IMG/VR virus record: IMGVR_UViG_3300035698_020697
Coordinates: 1 to 27,971 of that record
DNA: 27,971 nucleotides
From: a virus
Direction: 5' to 3' (one strand)
Shown here: piece after piece, positions 1-7,143 of the stretch
How the letters are laid out: every line of letters begins with the position of its first letter
Position numbering within the stretch: the stretch's first letter is position 1
Made by a program: the position numbers and the translations under genes
The notes under the pieces: model-generated
What the model was told of the DNA's origin: nothing
The model's database searches: none
Seen by the model: only the letters and a program-made list of their open reading frames with translations

Positions 1-932
1 CCAATCTCCCTTCGCCTGCGCTCCAGTAACTTGCGACCCCAGAGCTCAGGCCAAATAGACTCTATGGCCTCGGTGACGTCATAACGGGTAACAAAATATT
101 CAGGGTTTCCCATAAGGTTATGAGAAAGGTCAGCCTTGTGCCAGAGGGTGCAAATGTAAACGACCCGAGCTTGAGGCGTCAGTAGCTGCGTCCAGTCGCT
201 GAACCACGCCTCCTTTACCGACCGACGGAGAGCAGGGAACTGAAGTGCGTTGCGACGGTCACAGACATCATCGGCGATGAGGAGGTCACAGCGCCCACCC
301 GTAGCGGTCGAGCCGATTCCAAGCGCCTCAATGGAAGCATCCCTGTGCCGAGCCGTTCTTTTGATGACGACCTTGTGCTTGGTCCAGTCACCGCGAGGGC
401 CAGGTACAAGGTGAGGAAACACCTCATGCACCCTTGGATTATATTCGATGTGCTGGACGATCTCGAACAGCCGTTCCGTCGCCTTTGAATCAGCGGCGCA
501 AACGATCTTGATGCGTAGGTTTGGATTATTTCCAAGCTCCCATAGGATCCGTCCAACGACCTGAGATGTCTTTCCATGGCTACGGGGAGCGATGATGAGA
601 TTGCGGTCGTGATCACTGATAGTTTTCTGCCAGATCTCATGGAACCATGTCTGCTTGAATGGAACTCCGTCGTCATCCTCGAAGCAATATTCAATGAACG
701 CACTCGGGTCTTCCCTGCATTCAAGTATATTATATTTACGTTGAGCTTTCGCCCGGTCCCGCTCTACCTCCAGCTCCTCCTCTGTCAGTGGTTCTATCTC
801 GGATTCGCCGAATAGCGTCAAGTGAGAGACAGGCGGGATATAGAGCGGGTGAACGGGTCCATAGGCTGTAGTGATCTTCGCGATCTCGTCAGCCAAGTCA
901 TTCACTTTTTGCATGTGTTCTTTTAAGGACAT
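1..932 (-). CDS. terL: Terminase large subunit, N-terminal ATPase part (cut by left edge)
   Basis: TerL is the motor that pumps phage DNA into the procapsid and cuts it with a C-terminal nuclease. About 310 residues are visible from the ATG at 932-930; the reading frame runs open off position 1, so the nuclease domain lies outside. A Walker A motif, APRSHGKTS, sits near residues 115-123. A Walker B motif, CDLLIADDV, sits near 215-223. A coupling motif, VVYICTLWH, follows near 258-266. The first ~65 residues are a charged leader before the ATPase. The gene closes a run that includes the probable small terminase about 660 bp upstream. The motif order makes the family call firm; headful versus cohesive-end packaging cannot be told from this part. 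Confidence 0.93.
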   Translation of the reverse strand, partial: MSLKEHMQKVNDLADEIAKITTAYGPVHPLYIPPVSHLTLFGESEIEPLTEEELEVERDRAKAQRKYNILECREDPSAFIEYCFEDDDGVPFKQTWFHEIWQKTISDHDRNLIIAPRSHGKTSQVVGRILWELGNNPNLRIKIVCAADSKATERLFEIVQHIEYNPRVHEVFPHLVPGPRGDWTKHKVVIKRTARHRDASIEALGIGSTATGGRCDLLIADDVCDRRNALQFPALRRSVKEAWFSDWTQLLTPQARVVYICTLWHKADLSHNLMGNPEYFVTRYDVTEAIESIWPELWGRKLLERRRREI

Positions 933-960
933 CTACCCTGCTCGCCTCGGCGATCCTTGC

Positions 961-1278
961 CTAATGGCCATTGCTACCTAGTTTGATTGGAGTAGTTGGT
1001 TCTTCATGTTCAGTGGGCAGTGGTTCAACAATGATCGACAGGCTTGCACGGACGATCTCCCGTGCCCTTGCTCGCCCAAAGCCAGCTTGCCGCACCTGCT
1101 TCACGCTTATCACCTGGGCCTCCTTGGTTACCATACCGGCGGTATGGCCATCGGCCAGTTGAACCAAGCCCCCGGTCGCCTCGCGTAGGCGGATAATGTC
1201 TCCAACCTTGGCTTCTTTCCAGCCGATCCTTTCCCAGCCCTCGCCCTTCACAAAACGTTCCATCACCCGGTCAGCCAT
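961..1278 (-). CDS. Hypothetical protein, 105 aa, next to terL
   Basis: I do not recognise a family. The ATG at 1278 follows the strong site AAAGGAGG with 6 nt spacing. The start overlaps the end of the preceding gene by 8 nt, which suggests translational coupling. The middle (VGDIIRLREATGGLVQLADG, about residues 26-45) alternates hydrophobic and polar residues as a small beta-barrel would. A helical basic stretch (RARAREIVRA) follows. There is no signal peptide or membrane segment. Its place between the terminase genes suggests a packaging-associated or late regulatory role, but this is inference from position only. Confidence 0.75.
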   Translation of the reverse strand: MADRVMERFVKGEGWERIGWKEAKVGDIIRLREATGGLVQLADGHTAGMVTKEAQVISVKQVRQAGFGRARAREIVRASLSIIVEPLPTEHEEPTTPIKLGSNGH

Positions 1279-1570
1279 GAGTAACCTCCTTTGGCAACAT
1301 TTTCACAAGCCTTTGAATCTCCCAAATTCTCGTTGCAACCCGTGGTGGCCAATCACCTTTTGTTGCCACAAGTTCGGTCACTATAGTTTTGATATCTTCA
1401 ACGATTGCGCTTGTGTCGTGAACATGTTCCTCCAGTGCATCCACCCGCTCGCTGTCCCTTATCAAGTCATGCAAGTATGCCCGTTCGGTTAATCCCGTGG
1501 CTTTGTTTGTTCTGGTTACGTGCGACTTGTTTGCATTCAGCTTCTCAGTCACGCTATGCCAGATACCCAT
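1271..1570 (-). CDS. Hypothetical protein, 99 aa, mostly helical
   Basis: No family recognised. The ATG at 1570 follows GGAGGGCATC. The sequence looks helical and possibly coiled-coil in its middle (SERVDALEEHVHDTSAIVED, about residues 39-58), a stretch rich in charged residues and regularly spaced aliphatic ones. It contains no cysteine and no membrane span. It lies 17 nt downstream of the small terminase gene and overlaps the following 105-aa gene by 8 nt, so it belongs to the packaging operon. A role as a small structural or assembly helper is possible but unsupported. Confidence 0.75.
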   Translation of the reverse strand: MGIWHSVTEKLNANKSHVTRTNKATGLTERAYLHDLIRDSERVDALEEHVHDTSAIVEDIKTIVTELVATKGDWPPRVATRIWEIQRLVKMLPKEVTHG

Positions 1571-1587
1571 GATGCCCTCCAGTTTCC

Positions 1588-2406
1588 TCAGTAGTTTTTC
1601 TTATCGCCATCCGATCCAGTATCAGAAAAGCTCACACCAGCCAGGACACCAGCCAAGCGGTCCGGACGGATGCCCTTCTTCAGGTACAAGCTCAGCTCCT
1701 CTTTGCTCGCCGATTCCAAGGGATCCGCCATTACAGCATGCTCCATCCTTGAATCGCTTCCGCCGAAGAAGAAGCTTTCAGCCCTTCCCAACTTGTCGAT
1801 CGCTTCAATGACGTCCTTTATGGTTTTCTCGTCAACAATGACTTTCGTCCGCTTTACCTCAGAGACTGACCCATCCGCAGCCTTGACTTTTTCACTGTAG
1901 ACAACAGTTCGCCCAAAGGAGACAGCTTGGCTCAGCTCAGGCAAAGCAGCGCTCACCTCAGCCTTCACCTTGAGCAACATCGTGAGGGTTTCTTTGTTGG
2001 CGGTAGCAAGATCCCGGTCCTGTTTGGCCTGGGACTTCTTTTGCGCCTTCAGGTGTCGGTCCTTGATCGGTGGCATGCCCTTGTCAGGGTAGCCGACCTC
2101 GACATACTTCTTAGCCGTAGCGAAGTTAACTTTGCAAGCCGTCGCGACACCGTTGATCGATGGAGTCTTGAAGTACGCCCTGGCCATTTCGTTGTACTTC
2201 TCAATACTTATCATCTGCCCGAGCTTGTTACCGTCCACCCTACCCTTGCTCCCGGTGCCTTTGGGAACAGGGTTGCGCGTTTCGCCTTTTTCGGGCGTCT
2301 TCTTAGGGCGAGTCTGTGTTCTGGTGGGTCCAGCCTTTGGAGCTCCCCGCTTCTTTGGCGTCGTCTTAGGCTTCGGGGTTTTCCGCTTCTTTGTTTCTTC
2401 GGCCAT
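1588..2406 (-). CDS. terS: Probable terminase small subunit
   Basis: TerS recognises the phage packaging site and hands DNA to TerL. The first ~55 residues are very rich in Lys, Pro, Arg and Thr (KKRKTPKPKTTPKKRGAPKA), a disordered DNA-binding leader. A helix-turn-helix-like segment follows at about residues 80-110 (SINGVATACKVNFATAKKYV), typical of TerS DNA-binding domains. The central part is helical, which would suit ring assembly, and a glycine/acid-rich tail ends the protein. Length (272 aa) is long for TerS, mainly because of the leader. The start ATG follows AAGAGGGACATC. The call rests on the HTH plus position two genes before terL; a different HTH regulator is the main alternative. 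Confidence 0.65.
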   Translation of the reverse strand: MAEETKKRKTPKPKTTPKKRGAPKAGPTRTQTRPKKTPEKGETRNPVPKGTGSKGRVDGNKLGQMISIEKYNEMARAYFKTPSINGVATACKVNFATAKKYVEVGYPDKGMPPIKDRHLKAQKKSQAKQDRDLATANKETLTMLLKVKAEVSAALPELSQAVSFGRTVVYSEKVKAADGSVSEVKRTKVIVDEKTIKDVIEAIDKLGRAESFFFGGSDSRMEHAVMADPLESASKEELSLYLKKGIRPDRLAGVLAGVSFSDTGSDGDKKNY

Positions 2407-2430
2407 GATGTCCCTCTTGCTACTTATCTT

Positions 2431-2598
2431 CTACCACCTTCGGGCGTACTGATTAGTCCAGATTGCATAGAACATGGTAACACAGAGAATCGCTTCTGTC
2501 GTTGTCCACAAACCAAGCGATTCTCCTACGGCAGCGCCGAGCATGTACCCGGTTCCCTTTGCGCACGTCCATAGGACCGTTTTGTCGCTCTCTCTCAT
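2431..2598 (-). CDS. Small membrane protein, 55 aa
   Basis: This short gene starts at an ATG (2598-2596) preceded by GAGGACCAT. It encodes two hydrophobic stretches, GYMLGAAVGESLGLW (about residues 17-31) and AILCVTMFYAIW (about 36-47), joined by a short turn. That fits a hairpin of two membrane helices or one helix plus an amphipathic segment. A longer reading of the same frame exists but overlaps the zinc protein upstream and lacks a ribosome site. It lies between a zinc-ribbon gene and the small terminase. A holin-like role is conceivable from size and topology, but the second helix is short and the endolysin is about 15 kb away, so I do not assert it. Confidence 0.6.
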   Translation of the reverse strand: MRESDKTVLWTCAKGTGYMLGAAVGESLGLWTTTEAILCVTMFYAIWTNQYARRW

Positions 2599-2605
2599 AT
2601 GGTCC

Positions 2606-2899
2606 TCACTGTGTACGTGTGTGGGCGTTTGGGAATCTTCCAACCATGGGCATCGTCTCAATGCGAACGGTTTGACAAGGCAGAGTCTGGATATTGCGCT
2701 CGCAGTGGTAACACCGAAGAAGCAACTTTGCCTCCGCTGGCTCCTTGGCGTTTTCATCGAGCACGGTCGGAGCCTGCTCCCCGGCGAAGGAATAGAAGTA
2801 AACGCTTCCGCAGCCCTGGCAGACGGCGATAGACTCCTTGTCTTCATCCGGGCGAAAGAAGACCCGCTTCAAAGTGTGACTGATGGTGCCGCGAGCCAT
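2606..2899 (-). CDS. Small zinc-ribbon protein, 97 aa
   Basis: Two CxxC knuckles (CQGC at about residues 27-30 and CYHC at about 62-65) are separated by about 31 residues, as in a zinc ribbon. The segment between is rich in Glu and Ala. The ATG at 2899 follows the end of the preceding gene by only 3 nt, and the site GGAAGG lies within that gene's last codons. No enzyme motif is visible. Such proteins in phages are often nucleic-acid or protein adaptors; no specific role can be assigned. Confidence 0.75.
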   Translation of the reverse strand: MARGTISHTLKRVFFRPDEDKESIAVCQGCGSVYFYSFAGEQAPTVLDENAKEPAEAKLLLRCYHCERNIQTLPCQTVRIETMPMVGRFPNAHTRTQ

Positions 2900-2902
2900 G
2901 GC

Positions 2903-3142
2903 TTACGTCCTTCCTGTTGGTCTTGGAAAAGGAAACTTCTCTGCCCAGTGGGTTACGGCAAATTCTGAATACTTGACGAAGGTTTCCTCGACGGAGTCCT
3001 CTTCATCTGGGCCGACCGCCACCACGACGTTGGGCAAGCCCTTGAAAAGCTTGTAGGCATGGAGATCCCGGTCAAACCTGCTACGTGAAGGGATCACAAT
3101 CGCCTTGTCGGGAATCGAGGTTACTATCTGAGGCCTTCCCAT
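2903..3142 (-). CDS. 79-aa protein resembling the N-terminus of a GT-A glycosyltransferase
   Basis: I chose the ATG at 3142-3140. It lies 1 nt after the stop of the radical-SAM gene and uses GGAAAGGATG within that gene's end; a longer reading of the frame would run 138 nt into that gene. Residues 13-20 (KAIVIPSR) followed by a helix and then PNVVVAVGPDEED (about 37-49) match the first beta-alpha-beta of GT-A-like nucleotide-sugar binding folds, including those Iyer and colleagues linked to phage base modification. Known enzymes of this class are 200 or more residues, so this is either a fragment, a minimal domain or a chance likeness. Catalytic DxD is not evident; EED at 47-49 is the nearest. 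Its tight link to the radical-SAM and ParB-like genes implies shared function. Confidence 0.55.
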   Translation of the reverse strand: MGRPQIVTSIPDKAIVIPSRSRFDRDLHAYKLFKGLPNVVVAVGPDEEDSVEETFVKYSEFAVTHWAEKFPFPRPTGRT

Positions 3143-3143
3143 G

Positions 3144-4541
3144 CTACATCCTTTCCTTGTCCACGCGATAAACAACATCGCCCTTGTCATCCACCCTGAC
3201 AGCTTTGAGTGCTCCCTCGAAATACTGGTACGGGGAATGAGCCGACTTTGGATCGTTCCAGGCGTTTCGAACGTAGTCATATATCGTCATGGTATGTCTC
3301 GCAGACTTACGCTCACTGCTACCCGTATTGAATCCCGTTGCGAGCCGCCACAAGAACTTTTTCATCCAGGCAGCATCAGCACTGATGTCAGACCAAGCGA
3401 CCTCACCATTCTCCCGCTTCATGGCGATGACAAGGGCGTTCGTAAACTGGCCACGATTCCAATTCCATTCATCGGTGAGCCCGCAGCAGGACCCATGGGC
3501 ACATTGCTCTTTGAAATGAGCATCGGAAACATAAAATCGCAACCCCAACTCTCCACAGAGGTCACGCATTTTATATATATAGTCACGTTTGATATTACGG
3601 TTCAAGCGCAAGTACCCTTGCCCTGACGAATACCTCCGATACCTGGAAAGGAGATCGTACCCGATGATTTTGCTTATCTCCTTGTACCGCTTTAACAGCG
3701 CCTCACTCGCCCGTCCCTCTACACAGAAGAATTCCGTTGAAACCGCTCCCGCTCCCGCATCAGCAGCTGCCCTGATCAAGTCAAGGTACTTGGGATCACT
3801 CATCCCAATAACAAACGGCCTGAGGCGAAGTGTAGGAGGAGAGCCACCCATCTTGGCTACGCGCTCCATGGCTTTCAACCGCGCATAGGTAGAGGGCACA
3901 CCTCGCTCCATATCCCGGACCTGCTTTGGATCCATTCCGATAATGGAAAACTTGATGTTCCACTTTTTATTGTCACGAAGCAGCTCCATGTATCGCTCGT
4001 CCTGAGTCCACCACGTAGACTTTGTGGAAAAGCACAATGGATAGTCGATCTCCCGAAAGAACCGCATCAGGGTAAGGGTGACGCCGAACGCCTTTTCATA
4101 GCTATCAAACTGATCCGAAAGCCCTCCCCATTGCATAGTTTTCCGGTCCTTGATGTAATCAGCGAACTGGCCACCATGCTTATCGGGATCAGAAAACATT
4201 CGGATAATTTTATCCACATTTACCGACCGGACCTTCCGCGCGAGATAGTTATTCTTGGAACCCCCAATGGAACGCTGGAAAAAAGAAAAACAATATAAAC
4301 AATTGTAGGAACAAACTGAATAAGAGTCAAACGTCATCGGCATGGAGCAATCAAGTATCTCCTGACTCCATCGTGGTGAGTCATAATACCTGTCCGGAGC
4401 GAGGGTGGCCCCGTCCTTGGCGGTAGCGCCAAAGCGGGCTTTGAATTCCTTGGAAGCATACTTGTCGGTCAACCGAGGCTTAGCCTTACGAAGAGCGGCA
4501 AGATGCTTTTTCACTTGCCTCTTGGGCGCCTGCTTCTTCAC
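3144..4541 (-). CDS. Radical-SAM enzyme, 465 aa
   Basis: Radical-SAM enzymes use a 4Fe-4S cluster to split S-adenosylmethionine and start radical chemistry. The cluster motif CSYNCLYC (C77, C81, C84; CX3CX2C) is present after a ~70-residue basic leader. GGLSDQFD (about 139-146) sits where the fold usually has its SAM-binding GGE-like loop, and TIM-barrel-like strands follow (FSIIGMD, LRPFVIGMSD). A second set of cysteines, C329, C347, C352 and C353, may bind another cluster or a metal. The overall pattern is closest to spore-photolyase-like radical-SAM proteins, but the substrate is not readable. The GTG start at 4541 overlaps the stop of the ParB-like gene as GTGA, so the two are translationally coupled. 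A GT-A-like small gene follows after 1 nt. Confidence 0.85.
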   Translation of the reverse strand: MKKQAPKRQVKKHLAALRKAKPRLTDKYASKEFKARFGATAKDGATLAPDRYYDSPRWSQEILDCSMPMTFDSYSVCSYNCLYCFSFFQRSIGGSKNNYLARKVRSVNVDKIIRMFSDPDKHGGQFADYIKDRKTMQWGGLSDQFDSYEKAFGVTLTLMRFFREIDYPLCFSTKSTWWTQDERYMELLRDNKKWNIKFSIIGMDPKQVRDMERGVPSTYARLKAMERVAKMGGSPPTLRLRPFVIGMSDPKYLDLIRAAADAGAGAVSTEFFCVEGRASEALLKRYKEISKIIGYDLLSRYRRYSSGQGYLRLNRNIKRDYIYKMRDLCGELGLRFYVSDAHFKEQCAHGSCCGLTDEWNWNRGQFTNALVIAMKRENGEVAWSDISADAAWMKKFLWRLATGFNTGSSERKSARHTMTIYDYVRNAWNDPKSAHSPYQYFEGALKAVRVDDKGDVVYRVDKERM

Positions 4542-5254
4542 TCGCCTGCGCCTTCATCCTCGCTTTCGTTTCCGAATTTGTTCACGATCCAATCAGTAAA
4601 CAAATCACTCGAAACACGCCGAAGGTTACGCTCCTTCCCATCTACCACGCCGAGCAGGTCCAAGAACTCGTCCCTCTTCTCGTTGTCCTCGAAATTGATA
4701 ACGATGACCGGCCTGTTCCCCGCCTGCTGTCCGCCCAGGGTTACCTTGCCTAACGCTGTTGGCAATCCGGCGTCGGGCCAGACGGCAAGCCCTTCGCGGA
4801 TAGAGCCGGAAAGCTTAGCAAGGCTAGCAAGGGCGTCCGATCCTTCTTCAGCGCCTTGCTCAAGTTCGCTGAGCAGGCTTTCCAGTTTTCCCTCGTCGAT
4901 TTCAGCCAGTGCCCCAATTGCATCATGGGTGGCCAGAATGCCTCTTGCTTCCGCTTCGCTCACGTCCACGATGAGCACGGGCACCATGTAATCAGGGTCC
5001 AGCTCTTCTTGTCTCAGGTGGCCGTCGATTAGTACCAATTCAGGCTTGTAATTCTTCGGTTTCCGTCCCTTGCCTGCGTACGGTCTTTCGAAGGCTATCA
5101 TAGCCCCAGCCACGCCGAAGGAATCAAGCGCTTCCCGCATGGCAGTCCGTTGTCCCTCTGGGTGGACCCGCCAGTTATCCTCATTCGCTATAAGGTCACC
5201 AGCGCGAACGCTCCTCAATTCTTTCACTCGATTTTTGGGTTTCTTAAGGCTCAT
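4538..5254 (-). CDS. ParB/sulfiredoxin-fold protein, 238 aa
   Basis: The ParB N-terminal fold binds or cuts nucleic acids or hydrolyses nucleotides, and in phages it often sits beside DNA-modification or packaging genes. Motifs are clear: NWRVHPEGQRTAM (residues 27-39), LIDGHLR (75-81) and VPVLIVDVSEAEA (about 91-103). The C-terminal part (about 180-220) holds a second small domain with PVIVINFEDNEKRDEFL, seen in other phage ParB-like proteins. The ATG at 5254-5252 follows GGAGGAGAGAGCCC; the frame extends farther upstream but without a ribosome site. This is the first gene after the strong terminator at 5383-5427, so it opens a separate unit with the radical-SAM gene. A partition role is unlikely, since no ParA is seen. 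Confidence 0.85.
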   Translation of the reverse strand: MSLKKPKNRVKELRSVRAGDLIANEDNWRVHPEGQRTAMREALDSFGVAGAMIAFERPYAGKGRKPKNYKPELVLIDGHLRQEELDPDYMVPVLIVDVSEAEARGILATHDAIGALAEIDEGKLESLLSELEQGAEEGSDALASLAKLSGSIREGLAVWPDAGLPTALGKVTLGGQQAGNRPVIVINFEDNEKRDEFLDLLGVVDGKERNLRRVSSDLFTDWIVNKFGNESEDEGAGE

Positions 5255-5287
5255 GGGCTCTCTCCTCCGCTGTCTGTCTGGTTTCTT

Positions 5288-5303
5288 CAAAACGCCCGTT
5301 TTG
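5288..5303. repeat. Perfect 16-bp inverted repeat upstream of the ParB-like gene
   Basis: The sequence CAAAACGCCCGTTTTG has 7-bp arms around a CC centre. It lies 34 bp before the ParB-like start codon, downstream of the strong terminator, where an operator for the packaging-side operon would sit. The core AAACGCCCGTTTTC recurs at 15960-15973 inside the HNH gene. A bound regulator is not identified. Confidence 0.45.
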
Positions 5304-5382
5304 CACAAAGCATCGCAAAAGCGTCGTAACAGTGCAGCAAAGGGTAACAGGAATAAGTACACCAAGCAAGAGGTTTTAAAGC

Positions 5383-5427
5383 AAAAAAAAACCCCCCCAA
5401 AGCTGCTACCAGGACAGCTTTGGGGGG
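5383..5427 (-). terminator. Strong intrinsic terminator of the early/middle operon
   Basis: Read on the minus strand, CCCCCCAAAGCTG (5427-5415) and CAGCTTTGGGGGG (5405-5393) form a perfect 13-bp stem with a 9-nt loop. A run of nine T residues (5391-5383) follows. This is a textbook Rho-independent terminator for transcripts coming from the MazG-like gene. On the plus strand no T tract follows, so it acts in one direction only. Confidence 0.93.
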
Positions 5428-5536
5428 AAATGAAACTGGAACGGAACGGTTTGGGTTATCCTCACCTTCCTTTCACTTTTACAATAATCAAAAAAACAAA
5501 TCGAGAACCGAAGGCTTAGCCTACCACGAAACCTCT

Positions 5537-6292
5537 TTACAGCCTCTTGTTTGCTTCCGCTGTCATCGCATCAACAGCCTGGACAATCTGGTGAATACCG
5601 AAATCAGTTGAGATGCCTCCTCGGTTTTCTCGGACCATTCCACAATACCAAAGGGCCATCAGCGCCCGATAGTCCTGGTCGGCACTCCTGTAGTTCATCA
5701 GAAACTCAGGTGAAAACTCGGTTTTTTCTATATTCACCATTTCCACTGAAACAGGCGTTCCGTCTCCACAGATGGACGTTCCTTCACCGGTGGCAAAGGT
5801 ACACATTTCCAGGGCCAGCCGGATTGACCCATACTCCGAGGACGTAACCTTAAACGTCCTTCCACTTTCCGACACCTGTTCTCCTTGCGCCAGCAAAACG
5901 CCTTCCACATCAGCCGGTTCATAGGTGTCAGGCTTGACGAACTTTCCTGCTTTGTTGTATTCGCCGCCTCCCTTTGTCATGTTTGATCGGTGGACCTCAG
6001 CAAGGACGGGAACGATATCGATTCCGCACCGGAAGGTAAGCTGGGTAGCAACCACGATCAAGTCAGCAACCCCGTCCGCTATTTCCGTGAGATTACCAGA
6101 GGCGACCGCCCTTGTGATTTCCGCCGCCTCCTCGTGTATCAAGGCCAAGCACTCGACCATTTCCTGAAACGTAGGAAGCAAGGGCGCATCCGGAGCCACC
6201 TGTCCCATCACGTCTGTCCGGAATTTGTCGATCGCCCGAAGGTCAAAAACGTCCCTGATGTCAAAACCCTGTCCTTCTTTACCGTGTTGCAC
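5537..6292 (-). CDS. MazG/HisE-type nucleotide pyrophosphohydrolase with C-terminal extension
   Basis: All-alpha NTP pyrophosphohydrolases cleave (d)NTPs to monophosphates and pyrophosphate with Mg2+. The N-terminal ~110 residues show the metal-binding pattern EExxE (E54, E55, E58) and ExxD (E70, D73), with a further D77, in HEEAAEI and EIADGVADLI. The family's VHRSNMTKGGG loop (about 100-110) and KFVKPDTYEPADV follow. About 120 residues after this do not belong to the core fold and are unassigned. I chose the GTG at 6292-6290, which sits 7 nt after GGGAGG; a TTG 18 nt upstream has no good site. It is the last gene before the terminator. Phage MazG proteins can lower host alarmone or clear modified or unwanted dNTPs; which applies here is unknown. 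Confidence 0.85.
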   Translation of the reverse strand: MQHGKEGQGFDIRDVFDLRAIDKFRTDVMGQVAPDAPLLPTFQEMVECLALIHEEAAEITRAVASGNLTEIADGVADLIVVATQLTFRCGIDIVPVLAEVHRSNMTKGGGEYNKAGKFVKPDTYEPADVEGVLLAQGEQVSESGRTFKVTSSEYGSIRLALEMCTFATGEGTSICGDGTPVSVEMVNIEKTEFSPEFLMNYRSADQDYRALMALWYCGMVRENRGGISTDFGIHQIVQAVDAMTAEANKRL

Positions 6293-6306
6293 GAATCGCC
6301 TCCCTT

Positions 6307-6510
6307 TCAAGAATATCGAAATTTTCCACTGCTCCGCACCGTTCCCTTGTGTGATTTTGCCTCATGAAAAATCGGGACATATTCAACCGTAACATCAAAC
6401 GGTTTCAGGCACTCCTCGTTCTTGCAGGTCCACTCCCCGTCTTCTACGGGATCGCCATCAGCCCAGACGTGGTCATGATGACACCACGGACAAGTAATAA
6501 CCTCAGGCAT
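6307..6510 (-). CDS. Small zinc-ribbon protein, 67 aa
   Basis: Two cysteine knuckles are visible: CPWC (residues 7-10) and CKNEEC (about 29-34). HH, HDHVW and several acidic residues lie between them. The layout is that of a small zinc ribbon. The ATG at 6510 follows AAGGGTGGGTAGAA. The gene ends 14 nt before the chosen GTG of the MazG-like gene, and its last codons form the upstream part of that gene's ribosome site. No known family can be named; an adaptor or nucleic-acid-binding role is possible. Confidence 0.75.
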   Translation of the reverse strand: MPEVITCPWCHHDHVWADGDPVEDGEWTCKNEECLKPFDVTVEYVPIFHEAKSHKGTVRSSGKFRYS

Positions 6511-6529
6511 TTCTACCCACCCTTTCTGT

Positions 6530-7138
6530 TTAATGTTTAGATTTTTCTATTCCCATGATCTCACCATAGGCTGCTTTGTATCCGCGTGAAAAGGCGTCGT
6601 GAAAAGAGACAACCTTCAAGTGGTCGTCGTCGGTTCCGTCAGTTTCCATTTCAAACGCCCAGCTTTCCCCGGCAACGACAATCGCACTCATTACTATTGT
6701 CGCATTGTCCGTGTTTGAAACCGCGTTCACCATGGCCTGCTCAAGGTGTACGAAATACTGTCTCCCATCCTCTGGTGTCATGAAGTGAAAATGGCTATCC
6801 TCCAATGTTTCCTGATTGAGCATCCTATGTATGGTCGAAGGATCGCGGTCGGTAGCAAGCCAAGCGTCGGCCATGCCTGAAATGGCTTCCGCTTCACCCG
6901 CCATCGCAATACCGTGAAGCTCCTCTATCTCCCTCTCTGTCCAGGATCTCAGCTCGTCATAGGAAGCCTGGAGCCGTTCCTTTTTAGCTGTTACCTCAGA
7001 AAGGGTCGCGCATAGCATCTCTATCAAACCGAACGGGTCAATCGTCCCCGCCTGCGAATGCTTGAACGCAAGCCCTCGGGCTAGGACTTCCGTAACTGTC
7101 AGTTCTTCACTTGCCGTTGCCTGGGTATTTCTTTTCAT
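6530..7138 (-). CDS. Hypothetical protein, 202 aa
   Basis: I do not recognise this protein. The N-terminal half is helical, with a Lys/Arg/Glu-rich stretch (VTAKKERLQASYDELRSWTE, about residues 49-68) that could form a coiled coil. The C-terminal half mixes strands and helices (NATIVMSAIVVAGESWAFEM, about 145-164), and no catalytic pattern stands out. There are no membrane segments. The ATG at 7138 follows AGGTGAA. The gene begins 5 nt after the YozE-like gene ends, so it is in the same operon as thyX and the MazG-like gene. Confidence 0.7.
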   Translation of the reverse strand: MKRNTQATASEELTVTEVLARGLAFKHSQAGTIDPFGLIEMLCATLSEVTAKKERLQASYDELRSWTEREIEELHGIAMAGEAEAISGMADAWLATDRDPSTIHRMLNQETLEDSHFHFMTPEDGRQYFVHLEQAMVNAVSNTDNATIVMSAIVVAGESWAFEMETDGTDDDHLKVVSFHDAFSRGYKAAYGEIMGIEKSKH

Positions 7139-7143
7139 TTCAC

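Larger units (their letters stand above)
5255..5536. other. Longest intergenic region (282 bp), boundary of two transcription units
   Basis: No gene is supported here. On the minus strand the order is: the end of the MazG-like gene, about 110 bp of unassigned DNA, the terminator hairpin, then about 128 bp before the ParB-like gene. A weak promoter-like pair, TTGCTT-17 nt-TACCCT, lies just after the terminator (minus strand, about 5368-5340), and the palindrome at 5288-5303 lies between it and the ParB-like start. An 18-codon frame beginning GTGAGG ends in the terminator loop but has poor SD spacing. Confidence 0.6.

Noticed and set aside
215-724. A 169-codon minus-strand frame inside terL
   Set aside because: It is out of phase with the frame that carries Walker A and Walker B.
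1927-2574. A 215-codon plus-strand frame opposite the small terminase
   Set aside because: It is antisense to a gene with an HTH and good context; the low stop count comes from the Lys-rich coding bias on the other strand.
4538-5254. Reading the ParB-like protein as part of a plasmid-type partition system
   Set aside because: No ParA-like gene or clustered centromere repeats are visible, and the operon leads into terminase genes.
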